Shown here: piece after piece, positions 8,660 to 17,167 of the stretch
How the letters are laid out: every line of letters starts with the position of its first letter
How positions within the stretch are numbered: the first letter of the stretch is position 1
Source: CAYWXV01 sp964462535
GTDB taxonomy: Bacteria > Bacteroidota > Ignavibacteria > OLB7
DNA: 64,000 nt
Direction: 5' to 3'
NCBI GenBank assembly: GCA_964462535.1
Contig: CAYWXV010000001.1
Coordinates: 248,001 to 312,000 of the forward strand
Program-made: the position numbers and the translations under genes
The notes under the pieces: model-generated
What the model saw: only the letters and a program-made list of their open reading frames with translations
What the model was told of the DNA's origin: nothing
Database searches by the model: none

Positions 8660-11089
8660 ATGGCCGGAAAAGTGCCACGTGACTCATCTGCGGGTTCCGC
8701 GTCTCGTGCACGACGAAAGAACGTCGCGCAGGACGATACGCGCCCTGTAGTGCCACGCACACCCCGTGACAGCCGAACAGGTCTTCCTCGTCCGCGCAAT
8801 GGAGCTCCGACCACCCACCCCGGCTCGTCCGGTTCCCAATCCGTCCCTTCTGTTGATTCCAAATCCAAGGGGCCCTCTAAAGTCGAGCTGGAGGCGAAGC
8901 TTTCGACGTTGCTTGACGCGTGCAGAAAGAACCTCCGTTCGTGCGACGAAACCCTCATACGGAAGGCATTTCATGCGTGCGTTGACGCGCATCGCCTAGA
9001 CAAGAGAGCCTCGGGCGAACCATACTTCACCCATCCGTTCGAGGTTGCGCTCATAGTAGCGCGCGAGGTCCCCCTGGACGACGTGTCGGTTGCGGCGGCT
9101 CTTCTCCACGATGTCGTCGAAGACACTCGCTACACGCTTGACGACATACGCGACGAGTTTGGTCCAGCTATCGCTGAGATTGTCGACGGCGCCACGAAGA
9201 TTACCGACGTCTTCAACAGTCACGAGGTAACGCAGGCCGCGAGTTATCGCAAGCTGCTGTTGTCAATGGTGAATGATGTCCGTGTGATCCTGATAAAGTT
9301 TGCGGACCGCCTGCACAACATGCGAACATTGCAGTATCTCTCTCCGCAAAAGCAGCAGCGGATGGCTCGGGAAACACTGGACATCTACGCTCCATTCGCT
9401 CATCGATTCGGGCTAGGAAACGTCAAGTGGGAACTGGAGGACCTTGCGTTCAAGCACATCAATCCGGAGGTCTACAATCAGATCAAACGGGAGCTGAAGG
9501 CAAAGCGCAAGCAGAGAGAGGAGTATATCGAGCGGTGCATACAGCCGGTGCGCGAGCGACTCGTTGAAGACGGATTCACGTTCGAAGTAAAAGGGCGCGC
9601 CAAGCACCTTTTCTCGATCTACAACAAGATGCTCGAGCAGGCGAAATCCGTTGACGAGATACATGACCTGGTTGCGATCCGGATCATTCTTGACACCGAC
9701 CACCCGAATGACTGCTTCACGGTCTACGGAATCGTATCGGAGATCTATACGCCGGTCCCTGAACGTTTCAAGAATTACATATCAGTTCCAAAGAAGAACG
9801 GTTATCAATCAATTCATACCACCGTTATTGGTCCCGAGGGTCGCCAGGTTGAGATTCAGATCCGCACCCGAAAAATGCATGAGATAGCCGAGCGAGGTGT
9901 GGCGGCTCATTTCATTTACAAGGAGGCGAAAGGAAATCCCCTCATCGCCGAGGACCATCAGCTGGAAGAGTGGGCGAACTGGATTCGTGATGTCTTCGAG
10001 CGGGCAGGTGACGATGACGCCCCGGCGGAGGTTCTGGAGAGCTTCCGACTGAATCTGTTCCAGGACGAGATATACGTCTTCACGCCGGCGGGAGAATTGA
10101 AGATTCTGCCGAAGGGGGCGACACCTGTCGACTTCGCTTTCGATGTTCATTCGAAGGTTGGGTATCACTGTATTGGGGCAAAGGTCAACGGTCGAATTGT
10201 CCCGCTCGACACGGAATTGAAGTCGGGTGATCAGGTCGAAATCCTGACATCGAAGAATCAACGCCCAAGTGGGGACTGGGAGAAATTCGCAGTCACGCAC
10301 AAAGCGCGGAGCGGTATACGCAAGTGGCTCAAGGAAGAGAAGCGGGCCACCACGGAGAGGGGTCGCGAATTGTGGGAGAAGCGGGCAAGGAAGGAGAGGC
10401 TGCACATAAACGACGATGAGCTCGACCGGGTATCGCATTTGCTCCGGTACGAGCATCGCGGTGACCTCTACCACGATATTGGCTCGGGGCGGATTGCGCC
10501 CGAGGCTGCGGTCTCCATGGTGCGTGACCGGATGCGAACACCAAAAAGCGGAGTGCAGGAGAAGCCGATTGATAGTCAAGCCCTCTACTCCAAGTTCCTC
10601 GATGTCGCGCGGACAGAGACCGGTGAGCTAATCGTTGATGGGACCCTCAAGGGGTTGAAGTGCGAGTACGCACGGTGCTGCAATCCCATTCCGGGCGATC
10701 AGGTCATCGGAATTGTGAGCACAGGGAAGGGGGTCGTAATCCATCGAGTAACGTGCAACAACGTTCTCAATCTCCTGCAGCACTCGCGCACGCGAAATAA
10801 GGCGCTCGATGTGTCGTGGGCGGGTTCGGATGGATTTGAATTCATTGCCGGTATACGAGTCACTGGCGAGGATCGACCCGGGCTTTTGAACGACATTACA
10901 CACGCCATTCTCAGTTACCAGAACACTAACATTCGAAGCGTGAATATTGCATCCCTCGATTCACTGTTCGAAGGAACCGTGATGGTGATGGTGAAGCACA
11001 TCGAGCACCTGAATAGACTCATCGATAGGCTCCGTAAGATTCAAAACGTTCGCAATGTCGAACGGTTCGAAGGTGCGGGTACCGAATGA
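8660..11089 (+). CDS. rel: Bifunctional (p)ppGpp synthetase/hydrolase, RelA/SpoT (Rel) family
   Basis: Makes and degrades the stringent-response alarmone (p)ppGpp. Domains in order: a basic, disordered N-terminal extension (about 1-75) not usual in the family; the HD hydrolase (about 100-250) with intact His150-Asp151 in LLHDVVEDT and KFADRLHNMRTL; the synthetase (about 310-430) with FKNYISVPKKNGYQSIHTT and EIQIRTRKMHEIAERG; TGS (about 468-530) starting DEIYVFTPAGELKILPKGAT; a helical/zinc-finger region with CEYARCCNPIPGD; and a C-terminal ACT domain (about 730-805). Both active sites look complete, so it is likely the sole long Rel enzyme. Its ATGA stop overlaps the start of trmH. Confidence 0.95.
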   Translation: MAGKVPRDSSAGSASRARRKNVAQDDTRPVVPRTPRDSRTGLPRPRNGAPTTHPGSSGSQSVPSVDSKSKGPSKVELEAKLSTLLDACRKNLRSCDETLIRKAFHACVDAHRLDKRASGEPYFTHPFEVALIVAREVPLDDVSVAAALLHDVVEDTRYTLDDIRDEFGPAIAEIVDGATKITDVFNSHEVTQAASYRKLLLSMVNDVRVILIKFADRLHNMRTLQYLSPQKQQRMARETLDIYAPFAHRFGLGNVKWELEDLAFKHINPEVYNQIKRELKAKRKQREEYIERCIQPVRERLVEDGFTFEVKGRAKHLFSIYNKMLEQAKSVDEIHDLVAIRIILDTDHPNDCFTVYGIVSEIYTPVPERFKNYISVPKKNGYQSIHTTVIGPEGRQVEIQIRTRKMHEIAERGVAAHFIYKEAKGNPLIAEDHQLEEWANWIRDVFERAGDDDAPAEVLESFRLNLFQDEIYVFTPAGELKILPKGATPVDFAFDVHSKVGYHCIGAKVNGRIVPLDTELKSGDQVEILTSKNQRPSGDWEKFAVTHKARSGIRKWLKEEKRATTERGRELWEKRARKERLHINDDELDRVSHLLRYEHRGDLYHDIGSGRIAPEAAVSMVRDRMRTPKSGVQEKPIDSQALYSKFLDVARTETGELIVDGTLKGLKCEYARCCNPIPGDQVIGIVSTGKGVVIHRVTCNNVLNLLQHSRTRNKALDVSWAGSDGFEFIAGIRVTGEDRPGLLNDITHAILSYQNTNIRSVNIASLDSLFEGTVMVMVKHIEHLNRLIDRLRKIQNVRNVERFEGAGTE

Positions 11090-11742
11090 GCCGGAGGTGG
11101 AAGAACGAAGCGTTCGACGGCAATCGCCAGATAGATGCCAACGAAGTTGACGCGGAACTCGGTGTCACTCGCCGACGAGTCGAGCGTCTTCAATCGGCAA
11201 TTGAACACCGGCAACCCGATCTCCATCTCGTTATCGAAAACGTACACGACCCGCACAACGTTTCGGCCGTGCTCAGAACCTGCGACGCCGTCGGTGTTGG
11301 TGTCGTCCATTTGGTGTATAGTGACGGGGAGTTTCCACGCTTGGGGAAGGCAAGTTCGGCCAGCGCGTGGAAGTGGATGGAGATTGAGCGACATTCATCG
11401 ATTGAGGTCTGCTACGACTCGCTTCGCGCGCGTCATGTGCGCATTCTGGCCACCGACTTGACCGACTCTGCCGTATCCCTTTACGAGGCCGATCTCGCAT
11501 CGCCCGCTGCAATCGTCTTCGGAAACGAACATCGGGGCCTGACGCGAGATGCGTCGGAGGGAGCGGATGGAAATCTCGTTATCCCGATGGTTGGGTTGAT
11601 CCAAAGCCTCAACATTTCGGTAGCGTGCGCGGTGACTCTCTATGAAGCCATGAGGCAACGGTTGGAACGGGGATACTATCATGCGCCACGCATGACCGAA
11701 GAAGGAGTGAGGGAGAAGCTGCGAGACTGGACGCGGCGGTGA
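11086..11742 (+). CDS. trmH: tRNA (guanosine(18)-2'-O)-methyltransferase TrmH (SpoU family)
   Basis: A SPOUT-fold methyltransferase expected to methylate the 2'-OH of G18 in the D-loop of tRNA. Three SpoU motifs are visible: LVIENVHDPHNVSAVLRTCDAVGV (motif 1), AAIVFGNEHRGLT (motif 2) and IPMVGLIQSLNISVACAVTLYEAMRQR (motif 3). The C-terminal extension after motif 3 is of the TrmH type. It begins inside the stop codon of the rel gene (ATGA), suggesting translational coupling. Its TGA abuts the stop of the convergent ABC ATPase gene with no space between them (TGATCA). Confidence 0.92.
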   Translation: MSRRWKNEAFDGNRQIDANEVDAELGVTRRRVERLQSAIEHRQPDLHLVIENVHDPHNVSAVLRTCDAVGVGVVHLVYSDGEFPRLGKASSASAWKWMEIERHSSIEVCYDSLRARHVRILATDLTDSAVSLYEADLASPAAIVFGNEHRGLTRDASEGADGNLVIPMVGLIQSLNISVACAVTLYEAMRQRLERGYYHAPRMTEEGVREKLRDWTRR

Positions 11743-12378
11743 TCAGACGGTCAATTCGAGTCGCTTGGTGCAGACGGCAAGGTCTTCAGGTTCGTTGGTG
11801 GCGATAACCGTAACTCGCTCGCGAGCACCGCTCCGAATCAGTGAGTGGACCATCGCGATTCCTGTCGTGTCAAGATTGGTGGTAGGCTCATCGAGAAACA
11901 GAAATGACGGAGAGTGGACCAGAGCGCAGATGAAGCGGACACGCTGCAGCATTCCTGAGCTATACTCCGAGAGCCGGTCATCGCGACGACCCGCCAGGTC
12001 GAGTGCGTTGAATAATGAGAGAGCGTACGATTCGTCGAACGGCAGACCGCGAAGGTCCTGCACCATGACAGCGTGTTCCCACGCGCTGAACTCGGTATAG
12101 AGCTGCAGATATGGAGCCACCAATCCAACATGTTTGCGGAGCCGATCTCTATCGACGTCCGCTCCGTCTATTCGCCATTCTATCGTCCCATCGGATGGAG
12201 CCAGCAGATCGGCGAGCATTCGAAGGAGCGTTGATTTCCCCGACCCGTTTCGTCCCGTGATTGCCACCACATCGCCGGCAGCAATGTTCATCGTGATGTT
12301 TCGGATTATTGAGCGGAGACCATAGCGCCGCGTTAGGCCCTTCACGCTCATTGCGGGAGCGAAGTTGCTCGTACTCAT
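11743..12378 (-). CDS. ABC transporter ATP-binding protein, CcmA-like
   Basis: A 211-residue nucleotide-binding domain: Walker A GRNGSGKST, Q-loop region VGLVAPYLQLY, signature YSSGMLQRV and Walker B FLFLDEPTTNLD. Size and sequence are closest to single-domain exporters such as CcmA (haem export) or ABC-2 type ATPases. No permease gene lies beside it, so the partner must be encoded elsewhere. The open frame continues upstream to 12645 but only as an antisense-like extension over the neighbouring gene; the ATG at 12378 directly precedes the homologous region and lies 4 bases after the metalloprotease stop. It is the last gene of the minus-strand bamD operon. Confidence 0.85.
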   Translation of the reverse strand: MSTSNFAPAMSVKGLTRRYGLRSIIRNITMNIAAGDVVAITGRNGSGKSTLLRMLADLLAPSDGTIEWRIDGADVDRDRLRKHVGLVAPYLQLYTEFSAWEHAVMVQDLRGLPFDESYALSLFNALDLAGRRDDRLSEYSSGMLQRVRFICALVHSPSFLFLDEPTTNLDTTGIAMVHSLIRSGARERVTVIATNEPEDLAVCTKRLELTV

Positions 12379-12382
12379 GCGC

Positions 12383-14035
12383 TCACTTCCGGACGACAGC
12401 GATTTTGCCGACAGAGTAGGTAGATCCATTGATCTCGAGTTCATACACGTAGACACCACTTCCCACGAGCTCACCGGCCCGGTTTCTTCCATCCCAGACC
12501 ACACCCACCAGGTTGTTGGCGCCGGCAAGCCCCGACTGTTGAACATCGGCAACCGGCCGCATCGACGACGTGTAGATCCATAGCGAAGCCGAGACGACTG
12601 GTTCACCATTATCGGGGACCGGCACCACGAGACGTTCGGCCCCATCGATCACGAACGGCTGCGGTGAGGGGTGCGACGCGATAAATACCACCGGACGACC
12701 GTCCACCACGACCTTCGAGCAAGAAACACCACCCGCGTCGTCAATCCGGTAGAAAACGGAATCCCCCTGTCCACGAAGAGGTTTCATGTCGGGACCATCG
12801 TCCCGGGAAATCGTGATGGCAAATCGGTCTTTCGGAAGCGCCGGCGTTCCTTTCCCAAAGTCGGTGCGTGCGTTTGTCACGAGCACGTCGACCGTGTCGC
12901 GAAGTATCGAAGCGCTCCTCGGCAGGGCGATGCGATAGAGTCCAAACGAGAGCGGCAGCAAGTTGGATGGAATGCTTATGGCATCACCGTCGAACGGAAG
13001 GGTAACCACCGCGCGCATTGTGGGGTAGTCCGCTGCGTCCGGCAGGTAGGCGCTGTCTGCTCTGTCACCCGTTCGGTACGTCCACTCCGAAAACTCACAG
13101 TAACTGGTAGCCAGGTTTCCTCCTCGCGAAATCAATGCAGCATCCCAGGCCTCCCACTCCGTCGGCTTCGTGCGAAACTCCTCCCAGGCCCGTCGGATGA
13201 CATCGCGCCCATACTTCTTCTCCAGATAGTCCAGGTAGAGAACGTGAGCGTAGCCGGTGACCGTTGTCTGTGTCGCGTTCGTCGAGAATCCGTAGTTCTG
13301 CGGAAAGAGAATCAGCGAGTCGCTGTACTGTCTGAAGTCGTTGATAGACGGGTGGACTTTTCGTTCGAACCAGACGGACGTCGCTTCATAGATGCTGGCC
13401 TGTGAGAGGTCGTTTCGGTACGCAGAGAACTGAACGATGTGGTGAAATTCGTGAGCCGATGTGACCCTGAGTCCCGGAATCCCCGGCGTCGGATACCCTC
13501 TGTAGTCGTTGTCCAGAACCAGAAATCCGCTTACGGTATTCGGTCCTGTGGGCCTGTCGTACTCCGGAATAGCATAACCGTAGTATGCGCCCGAGAGATC
13601 GCACACGAGAACGTCAACCTCCGGTCCCGGTCCAGCATTGTCGGATGGTGGTGGCGTGTAGCCGAACATTCCGATCTCAACATCCCACGCCATTTCAAGA
13701 TAGAAAGCAACCGAGTCGATGTAGTCGGGTACGTCATTCAGGTTGGCGTCGCGAATGGACACGGAATCTCGCCCGCTGACATCGTAGTGGATCCGGAAGT
13801 GACCAGCCTCTGTTAGATAGTTGCGTTGCTTAACCTCACGTGAATCGCACCTTAACTGGGACAAGAGCTGTTTGTCTTTGTCTGAAGCTCCGGGAGCATG
13901 CCCGGCAATCCATACCGGGGTCCCGCACTTGATCGGCAATGCGGATTCACCGTGATTGTGAGGATCCTGACCCCAAACGGGAAGAGTTAAGATCAGCAGG
14001 ACGATGACGACGGGGAGGGGTGCGGTGAATCGCAT
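12383..14035 (-). CDS. Secreted MXAN_6640-like metalloprotease with FlgD-like C-terminal domain
   Basis: The protein starts with a signal peptide (MRFTAPLPVVIVLLILTLPVWG, described as residues 1-22 from the ATG at 14035). A region with NLNDVPDYIDSVAFYLEMAW precedes a HEFHH zinc-protease motif (His195, Glu196, His199), an arrangement seen in MXAN_6640-type putative proteases. The end, VVWDGRNRAGELVGSGVYVYELE...GKIAVVRK, is a FlgD-like Ig fold tail of the kind used as a type IX secretion sorting signal in Bacteroidota. I infer an exported, possibly surface-attached enzyme. An alternative GTG start at 14092 overlaps the thioesterase stop by 4 bases but would place 19 extra residues before the signal peptide. 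Confidence 0.75.
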   Translation of the reverse strand: MRFTAPLPVVIVLLILTLPVWGQDPHNHGESALPIKCGTPVWIAGHAPGASDKDKQLLSQLRCDSREVKQRNYLTEAGHFRIHYDVSGRDSVSIRDANLNDVPDYIDSVAFYLEMAWDVEIGMFGYTPPPSDNAGPGPEVDVLVCDLSGAYYGYAIPEYDRPTGPNTVSGFLVLDNDYRGYPTPGIPGLRVTSAHEFHHIVQFSAYRNDLSQASIYEATSVWFERKVHPSINDFRQYSDSLILFPQNYGFSTNATQTTVTGYAHVLYLDYLEKKYGRDVIRRAWEEFRTKPTEWEAWDAALISRGGNLATSYCEFSEWTYRTGDRADSAYLPDAADYPTMRAVVTLPFDGDAISIPSNLLPLSFGLYRIALPRSASILRDTVDVLVTNARTDFGKGTPALPKDRFAITISRDDGPDMKPLRGQGDSVFYRIDDAGGVSCSKVVVDGRPVVFIASHPSPQPFVIDGAERLVVPVPDNGEPVVSASLWIYTSSMRPVADVQQSGLAGANNLVGVVWDGRNRAGELVGSGVYVYELEINGSTYSVGKIAVVRK

Positions 14036-14088
14036 GTATCGACGGATGGATGCGAGTGTGATTTGGATCGGTTTGGCCGGGCAGGTTA

Positions 14089-14586
14089 TCACGGGCGATT
14101 CATCGCCTCCATGCGCGCGCGATGCTCCAGACGGGCTTCGCGACGAATGCCGGCGGCCTGGAACCTGCGCAACTCATCGTCAGATTCTGGGGTAATGGGC
14201 TCCGCAGGAACCGGTGTTCCATCGGATTCCACGCCAACAAAGGTGAGGTACGCGGTGTGCGCATGGAAGGACTCGCCAGAACGAAGATCCTCGACATCGA
14301 CGCGGACCCCAACCTCCATCGACGTGCGAAAGACACGATTGACAGAGGCCTTCAGCACAACCATTTGACCGAGCTTGATCGGCGCATGGAAGTTCATCGA
14401 ATCGACTGACGCCGTTACGCAAACGCGATTGGCGTGCCGCATTGCCGCAAGTGCCGCGGCAACATCGATCCAGTGCATTAGCCGGCCACCGAGCAGGTTG
14501 CCAAGCTGATTGGTGTCGTTGGGGAGGACGAGTTCGATCGTCTCAATTTTGGAAGCGCTTACGGTGCGGGGGCTTGTGTGCGTCAT
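14089..14586 (-). CDS. Acyl-CoA thioesterase, hotdog fold (YciA/ACOT type)
   Basis: A 165-residue hotdog-fold protein expected to hydrolyse acyl-CoA thioesters in the cytoplasm. It shows the YciA/ACOT pattern: LPNDTNQLGNLLGGRLMHWID with the catalytic Asp/Asn region, ASVDSMNFHAPIKLGQ, and SMEVGVRVDVEDLRSGE. The frame extends back to 14706, inside bamD, but the ATG at 14586 sits 17 bases after the bamD stop and just before the homologous region. The chain length preferred cannot be read from the sequence. It is part of the minus-strand operon with bamD upstream and the secreted metalloprotease downstream. Confidence 0.88.
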   Translation of the reverse strand: MTHTSPRTVSASKIETIELVLPNDTNQLGNLLGGRLMHWIDVAAALAAMRHANRVCVTASVDSMNFHAPIKLGQMVVLKASVNRVFRTSMEVGVRVDVEDLRSGESFHAHTAYLTFVGVESDGTPVPAEPITPESDDELRRFQAAGIRREARLEHRARMEAMNRP

Positions 14587-14602
14587 ACGTGTGTCGTGTG
14601 CT

Positions 14603-15370
14603 TCATCGTTGCAGTTCGTTGAGCATCTGGCGCATCTGCGGCGTCGCGGAACTGGAAGGATGTTCCTGCATGAACTGATTGATGGCGTCGCGGGCCTCCT
14701 GCCCACGATCCAATGACTGCAAGACCTGAATCTTTCCTATCGTCGCCTTCTCACTGTATTCAGTGTCTGGGTAGAGTTCAATAACCCGTTCGTAATAGAT
14801 CAACGCGGCTCGGTGCTCATCCATTCCTGCGTACTGCTCGGCAATGCTGAATTCCTTTCGGGCAAGCTTGGTTCGAAGCCGAAGGATCTCCTGTCGCGCA
14901 ACCGTTGCAAGGGAGTCCTCGGGATAGAGGCGAAGGAAGGCCTCGTATTGCCCTATTGCCGTCCGGGTATCTGTCTGATCGCGCTCGAAGTTGGGAGAGG
15001 TCTGCGCATAGGCCTCCGCCGTTCTGAGCAATGCTTGACGATAGAACGGACTATTGGGAAAATTTGACCGAAGTCGGTTGAACTGGAACGCTGCAAGCAG
15101 ATACTCACCATCGCGAAAGTGACTCTCCCCCAGGTAGAACTGCGCATCGTCAGCGAACTCGCTGGTCGGGTCCTGTAGGATCACCGTATTGAACTTCTCA
15201 ATCGCCCCCTTGTAGTCCTCTCTTTCGAAATCCTTCATCGCCCACTGAAATCTCTCAGCAGGTGTTGCCGTCGCCAGGTTGATCTTCGGATCACCGCATG
15301 ACGATGCAAGGGCAGGAAGGATCAGTAGAACGGGCGCGAATGCAAGGGCGCGTGTTCGTGTGAGCTGCAT
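14603..15370 (-). CDS. bamD: Outer-membrane protein assembly factor BamD (lipoprotein)
   Basis: BamD is the periplasmic TPR-repeat lipoprotein of the BAM complex that inserts beta-barrel proteins. The start gives a lipoprotein signal ending LASSC, then successive TPR helices: AERFQWAMKDFEREDYKGAIEKFNTVI, FADDAQFYLGESHFRDGEYLLAAFQFNRLRSNFPNSP and RAALIYYERVIELYPDTEYSEKA, within the 255-residue protein. Length and repeat number match the family. The ATG at 15370 was chosen over the one at 15400 because it places the signal peptide at the very N-terminus. Later in the window a patatin-Omp85 protein and a barrel protein would be clients of such a complex. Confidence 0.9.
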   Translation of the reverse strand: MQLTRTRALAFAPVLLILPALASSCGDPKINLATATPAERFQWAMKDFEREDYKGAIEKFNTVILQDPTSEFADDAQFYLGESHFRDGEYLLAAFQFNRLRSNFPNSPFYRQALLRTAEAYAQTSPNFERDQTDTRTAIGQYEAFLRLYPEDSLATVARQEILRLRTKLARKEFSIAEQYAGMDEHRAALIYYERVIELYPDTEYSEKATIGKIQVLQSLDRGQEARDAINQFMQEHPSSSATPQMRQMLNELQR

Positions 15371-15422
15371 GTGCTTATGAAGTGAACTGCTTTCCGGCAC
15401 GGGTAGCGCCGGGCGGGCTGGG

Positions 15423-16082
15423 CTATTGACTGCGGACCGTAAACAGAAGAATCGTCATCACAACCGCAGCTCCAAGAACGATCGCTGGTTCGACCACACG
15501 CGTCCAAAATCCAGAGGTCCGGAGCACCGGTATCGCGGGGCTGAACGGAGGAGGACCCGCCACGAAAGACGAATCGCTCAACGCTATGGTGTCCACCGCA
15601 GATGCCTCAAATGTGACACCGCTGTAGACCATCGTTGCTCCCCCGGATATGTCACGAGCTGTGGACTCTGCGAGGCCAGTTCTGATTGCGTACCGACCGA
15701 AGGCTTCTATCGCCACACGTCGTTCAAGCGAGTCGATGGCGTCGAGTGGCCAGTAGGTCAACGAGGCGTTGACGAACTGGAGGTCAAGTGCCGAATGTTC
15801 GCCTCCCGAAGCCTCGCACTCCGCGATAGTCAGGTTTCGACCGGCTGCGCACCGAAGAAGCGCGACCTCCACAACCCACGCGCCGGGCGCCGCCGTGACA
15901 TGAATGCATACAGTATCGCCAGCCTTGAACGGAGAAAGGAGCGAATCCGCGATGATTCGCGCAGTCCGCTCTGCGACGGATACATTGTCGGTGGGACGGG
16001 TAGTGTCCGCAGCCTGCAAGGGAAGGAAGGAGAGAAGAAGAACAAGTAGTGGGGGCGCGAGCGCCAGGCTGGGTCGTCTCAT
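15423..16082 (-). CDS. Unknown protein with signal peptide and C-terminal membrane anchor
   Basis: I do not recognise the family. The 219-residue protein has a clear signal peptide (residues 1-24, LALAPPLLVLLLSFLPLQAA) and a single hydrophobic helix close to the C-terminus (VEPAIVLGAAVVMTILLFTV, about 194-214) followed by RSQ, so most of it should face the periplasm. The body holds two conserved-looking Cys in CAAGRNLTIAEC and an alanine-rich region. It is the first gene of the minus-strand operon leading into bamD (52 bases away) and has its own promoter at 16142-16172. A link to envelope biogenesis is a guess from context. Confidence 0.7.
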   Translation of the reverse strand: MRRPSLALAPPLLVLLLSFLPLQAADTTRPTDNVSVAERTARIIADSLLSPFKAGDTVCIHVTAAPGAWVVEVALLRCAAGRNLTIAECEASGGEHSALDLQFVNASLTYWPLDAIDSLERRVAIEAFGRYAIRTGLAESTARDISGGATMVYSGVTFEASAVDTIALSDSSFVAGPPPFSPAIPVLRTSGFWTRVVEPAIVLGAAVVMTILLFTVRSQ

Positions 16083-16141
16083 GGTGTCCGTTTGCCGGGA
16101 TCGCGGCGTCCACTCCCCGCAGATGTTCTTTCCGTGGCGTG

Positions 16142-16172
16142 CAAAGGTACTACTCCGACGGCGTCCCTGAAA
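16142..16172 (-). promoter_or_regulatory. Putative promoter of the bamD operon
   Basis: Read on the minus strand, TTTC (16172-16169), 19 bases, then TACCTTTG (16149-16142). The second element matches the Bacteroidetes -7 consensus TAnnTTTG exactly; the first differs by one base from the -33 TTTG. It lies about 60 bases before the first gene of the operon and close to the divergent rpsT promoter. Confidence 0.55.
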
Positions 16173-16215
16173 GGAAGAGAACGGGGTGCAACAAACCGAA
16201 ATCGGCCAGATTTCG

Positions 16216-16247
16216 TTTGACTGATGCCACCCGCCGCCCTATTTTTG
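16216..16247 (+). promoter_or_regulatory. Putative Bacteroidetes-type promoter of rpsT and tRNA-Arg
   Basis: TTTG at 16216-16219, a 20-base spacer, and TATTTTTG at 16240-16247. Both elements match the known Bacteroidetes -33/-7 consensus (TTTG and TAnnTTTG). The expected transcript start is near 16254, giving a leader of about 28 bases before the rpsT ATG. Confidence 0.7.
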
Positions 16248-16281
16248 CACGCTCATTTCGATTCTACGTAAGAAACAAAGC

Positions 16282-16536
16282 ATGCCACAGCATAAGTCAG
16301 CCGAGAAGCGAGTACGCCAGAGCCAGAAGCGCCGGCAGCACAATCGCTACTACAAAGTCATGATGCGCCGCGCGTTGAAGGACGTGCAGACGGCGGGGAC
16401 GCAGGAAGAAATGTCTGAGAAGGCTCGCGTTGCCCAGAAGATTCTTGATCGCCTTGCGACAAAGGGAATCATCCACAAGAACTTCGCTGCAAACCGCAAG
16501 TCGCAGATGGCCCGCTTGATCGCCGGCCAGTCCTGA
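16282..16536 (+). CDS. rpsT: 30S ribosomal protein S20
   Basis: An 84-residue, lysine/arginine-rich helical protein that binds 16S rRNA early in small-subunit assembly. The start MPQHKSAEKRVRQSQKRRQHNRYYK and the end HKNFAANRKSQMARLI are typical S20 landmarks, and the length is normal. A good promoter lies 35-66 bases upstream. The tRNA-Arg(ACG) gene begins 12 bases after the stop, so the two are probably on one transcript ending at the hairpin near 16630-16660. Confidence 0.97.
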   Translation: MPQHKSAEKRVRQSQKRRQHNRYYKVMMRRALKDVQTAGTQEEMSEKARVAQKILDRLATKGIIHKNFAANRKSQMARLIAGQS

Positions 16537-16547
16537 TAGACACTCCT

Positions 16548-16621
16548 GCACTCGTAGCTCAATTGGATAGAGCATCTGACTACGGATCAGAAGGTTTGGG
16601 GTTCGAGTCCCTACGAGTGCG
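16548..16621 (+). tRNA. tRNA-Arg (anticodon ACG)
   Basis: A complete cloverleaf: acceptor stem GCACTCG pairs perfectly with CGAGTGC, D-arm with AGCTCAATTGGATAGAGC, anticodon stem TCTGA/TCAGA with loop CTACGGA (anticodon ACG), and T-arm GGGGTTCGAGTCCC. CCA is not encoded; a CCA-adding-family enzyme lies at 30454-31953. The A at position 34 is expected to be deaminated to inosine by TadA to read CGU, CGC and CGA. Confidence 0.95.
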
Positions 16622-16629
16622 CTGTGATC

Positions 16630-16660
16630 AAGCCCGGTGTTGAGCCGGGCTTTTTCTTTT
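16630..16660 (+). terminator. Rho-independent terminator after rpsT/tRNA-Arg(ACG)
   Basis: An 8-bp perfect stem AAGCCCGG/CCGGGCTT (16630-16637 with 16645-16652), 7-base loop, followed by TTTCTTTT. Confidence 0.85.
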
Positions 16661-17121
16661 GACGTCTGTGGTCATTTCTTTCGTCACCCTCCCGTCGAAC
16701 ATGACAGACTGCAGCTGACAATCGCGAGAGCCGGGAGGGCGAGCCTGAACCTCGCATCCGCGTGGCTACACCGAACCCCCTACCACCACTCCTTGTGCCG
16801 TTGCCCACAGGGCCATCACATTAGGGCTGAATCAACAAGGAAAGACCGGACTGTGATCCAGTGAGACGCAAGCTACCGCCAATGCATAGCACGCGGACTC
16901 CGTCTGTTCGGACGGAGCACGGCAAGCCGTTGGGAAGCCAGGATGCCAATGATGTACTTGATCACGTTGCCAGGCGCATGATGGGCCGCCATCTCGCGTT
17001 TACAGCCGAGCGCTGGCCGGCGGGCGGCGCCAATCAGGATGAAGAACGACAAGGATGTGTGAGATTGGGAGCGACGGACTTGAACTGTGTTCAAGTATCG
17101 GCCCGGTAGGATTGTCGTTTC
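16661..17121. other. Intergenic region between the two tRNA-Arg genes
   Basis: No gene could be supported in about 460 bases. The only structure I see is a hairpin at 16898-16917 (CTCCGTC, loop TGTTCG, GACGGAG) and a short palindrome CTTGAAC/GTTCAAG near 17079-17095. Open frames on both strands here are short and have no recognisable composition or motif. Confidence 0.5.
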
Positions 17122-17153
17122 CTTGGAGACAACTTCGACAGTTGCTATGTTCG
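17122..17153 (+). promoter_or_regulatory. Putative promoter of tRNA-Arg(TCG)
   Basis: CTTG (17122-17125), 20-base spacer, TATGTTCG (17146-17153). Each element differs by one base from the TTTG and TAnnTTTG consensus, and the same TTCG variant recurs at other promoters of this window. It ends 14 bases before the tRNA. Confidence 0.5.
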
Positions 17154-17167
17154 GCCGTCAACCGAAT

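Noticed and set aside
17068..17095. Minus-strand tRNA-like 3' end (GTTCAAGTCC...CGCTCCCA) in the intergenic region
   Set aside because: The T-stem does not pair and no D-arm or anticodon arm can be found; it may be a decayed fragment or chance.
16861..17109. 82-codon plus-strand open frame between the tRNA genes
   Set aside because: No recognisable motif, no start signal, and a composition unlike the neighbouring proteins.
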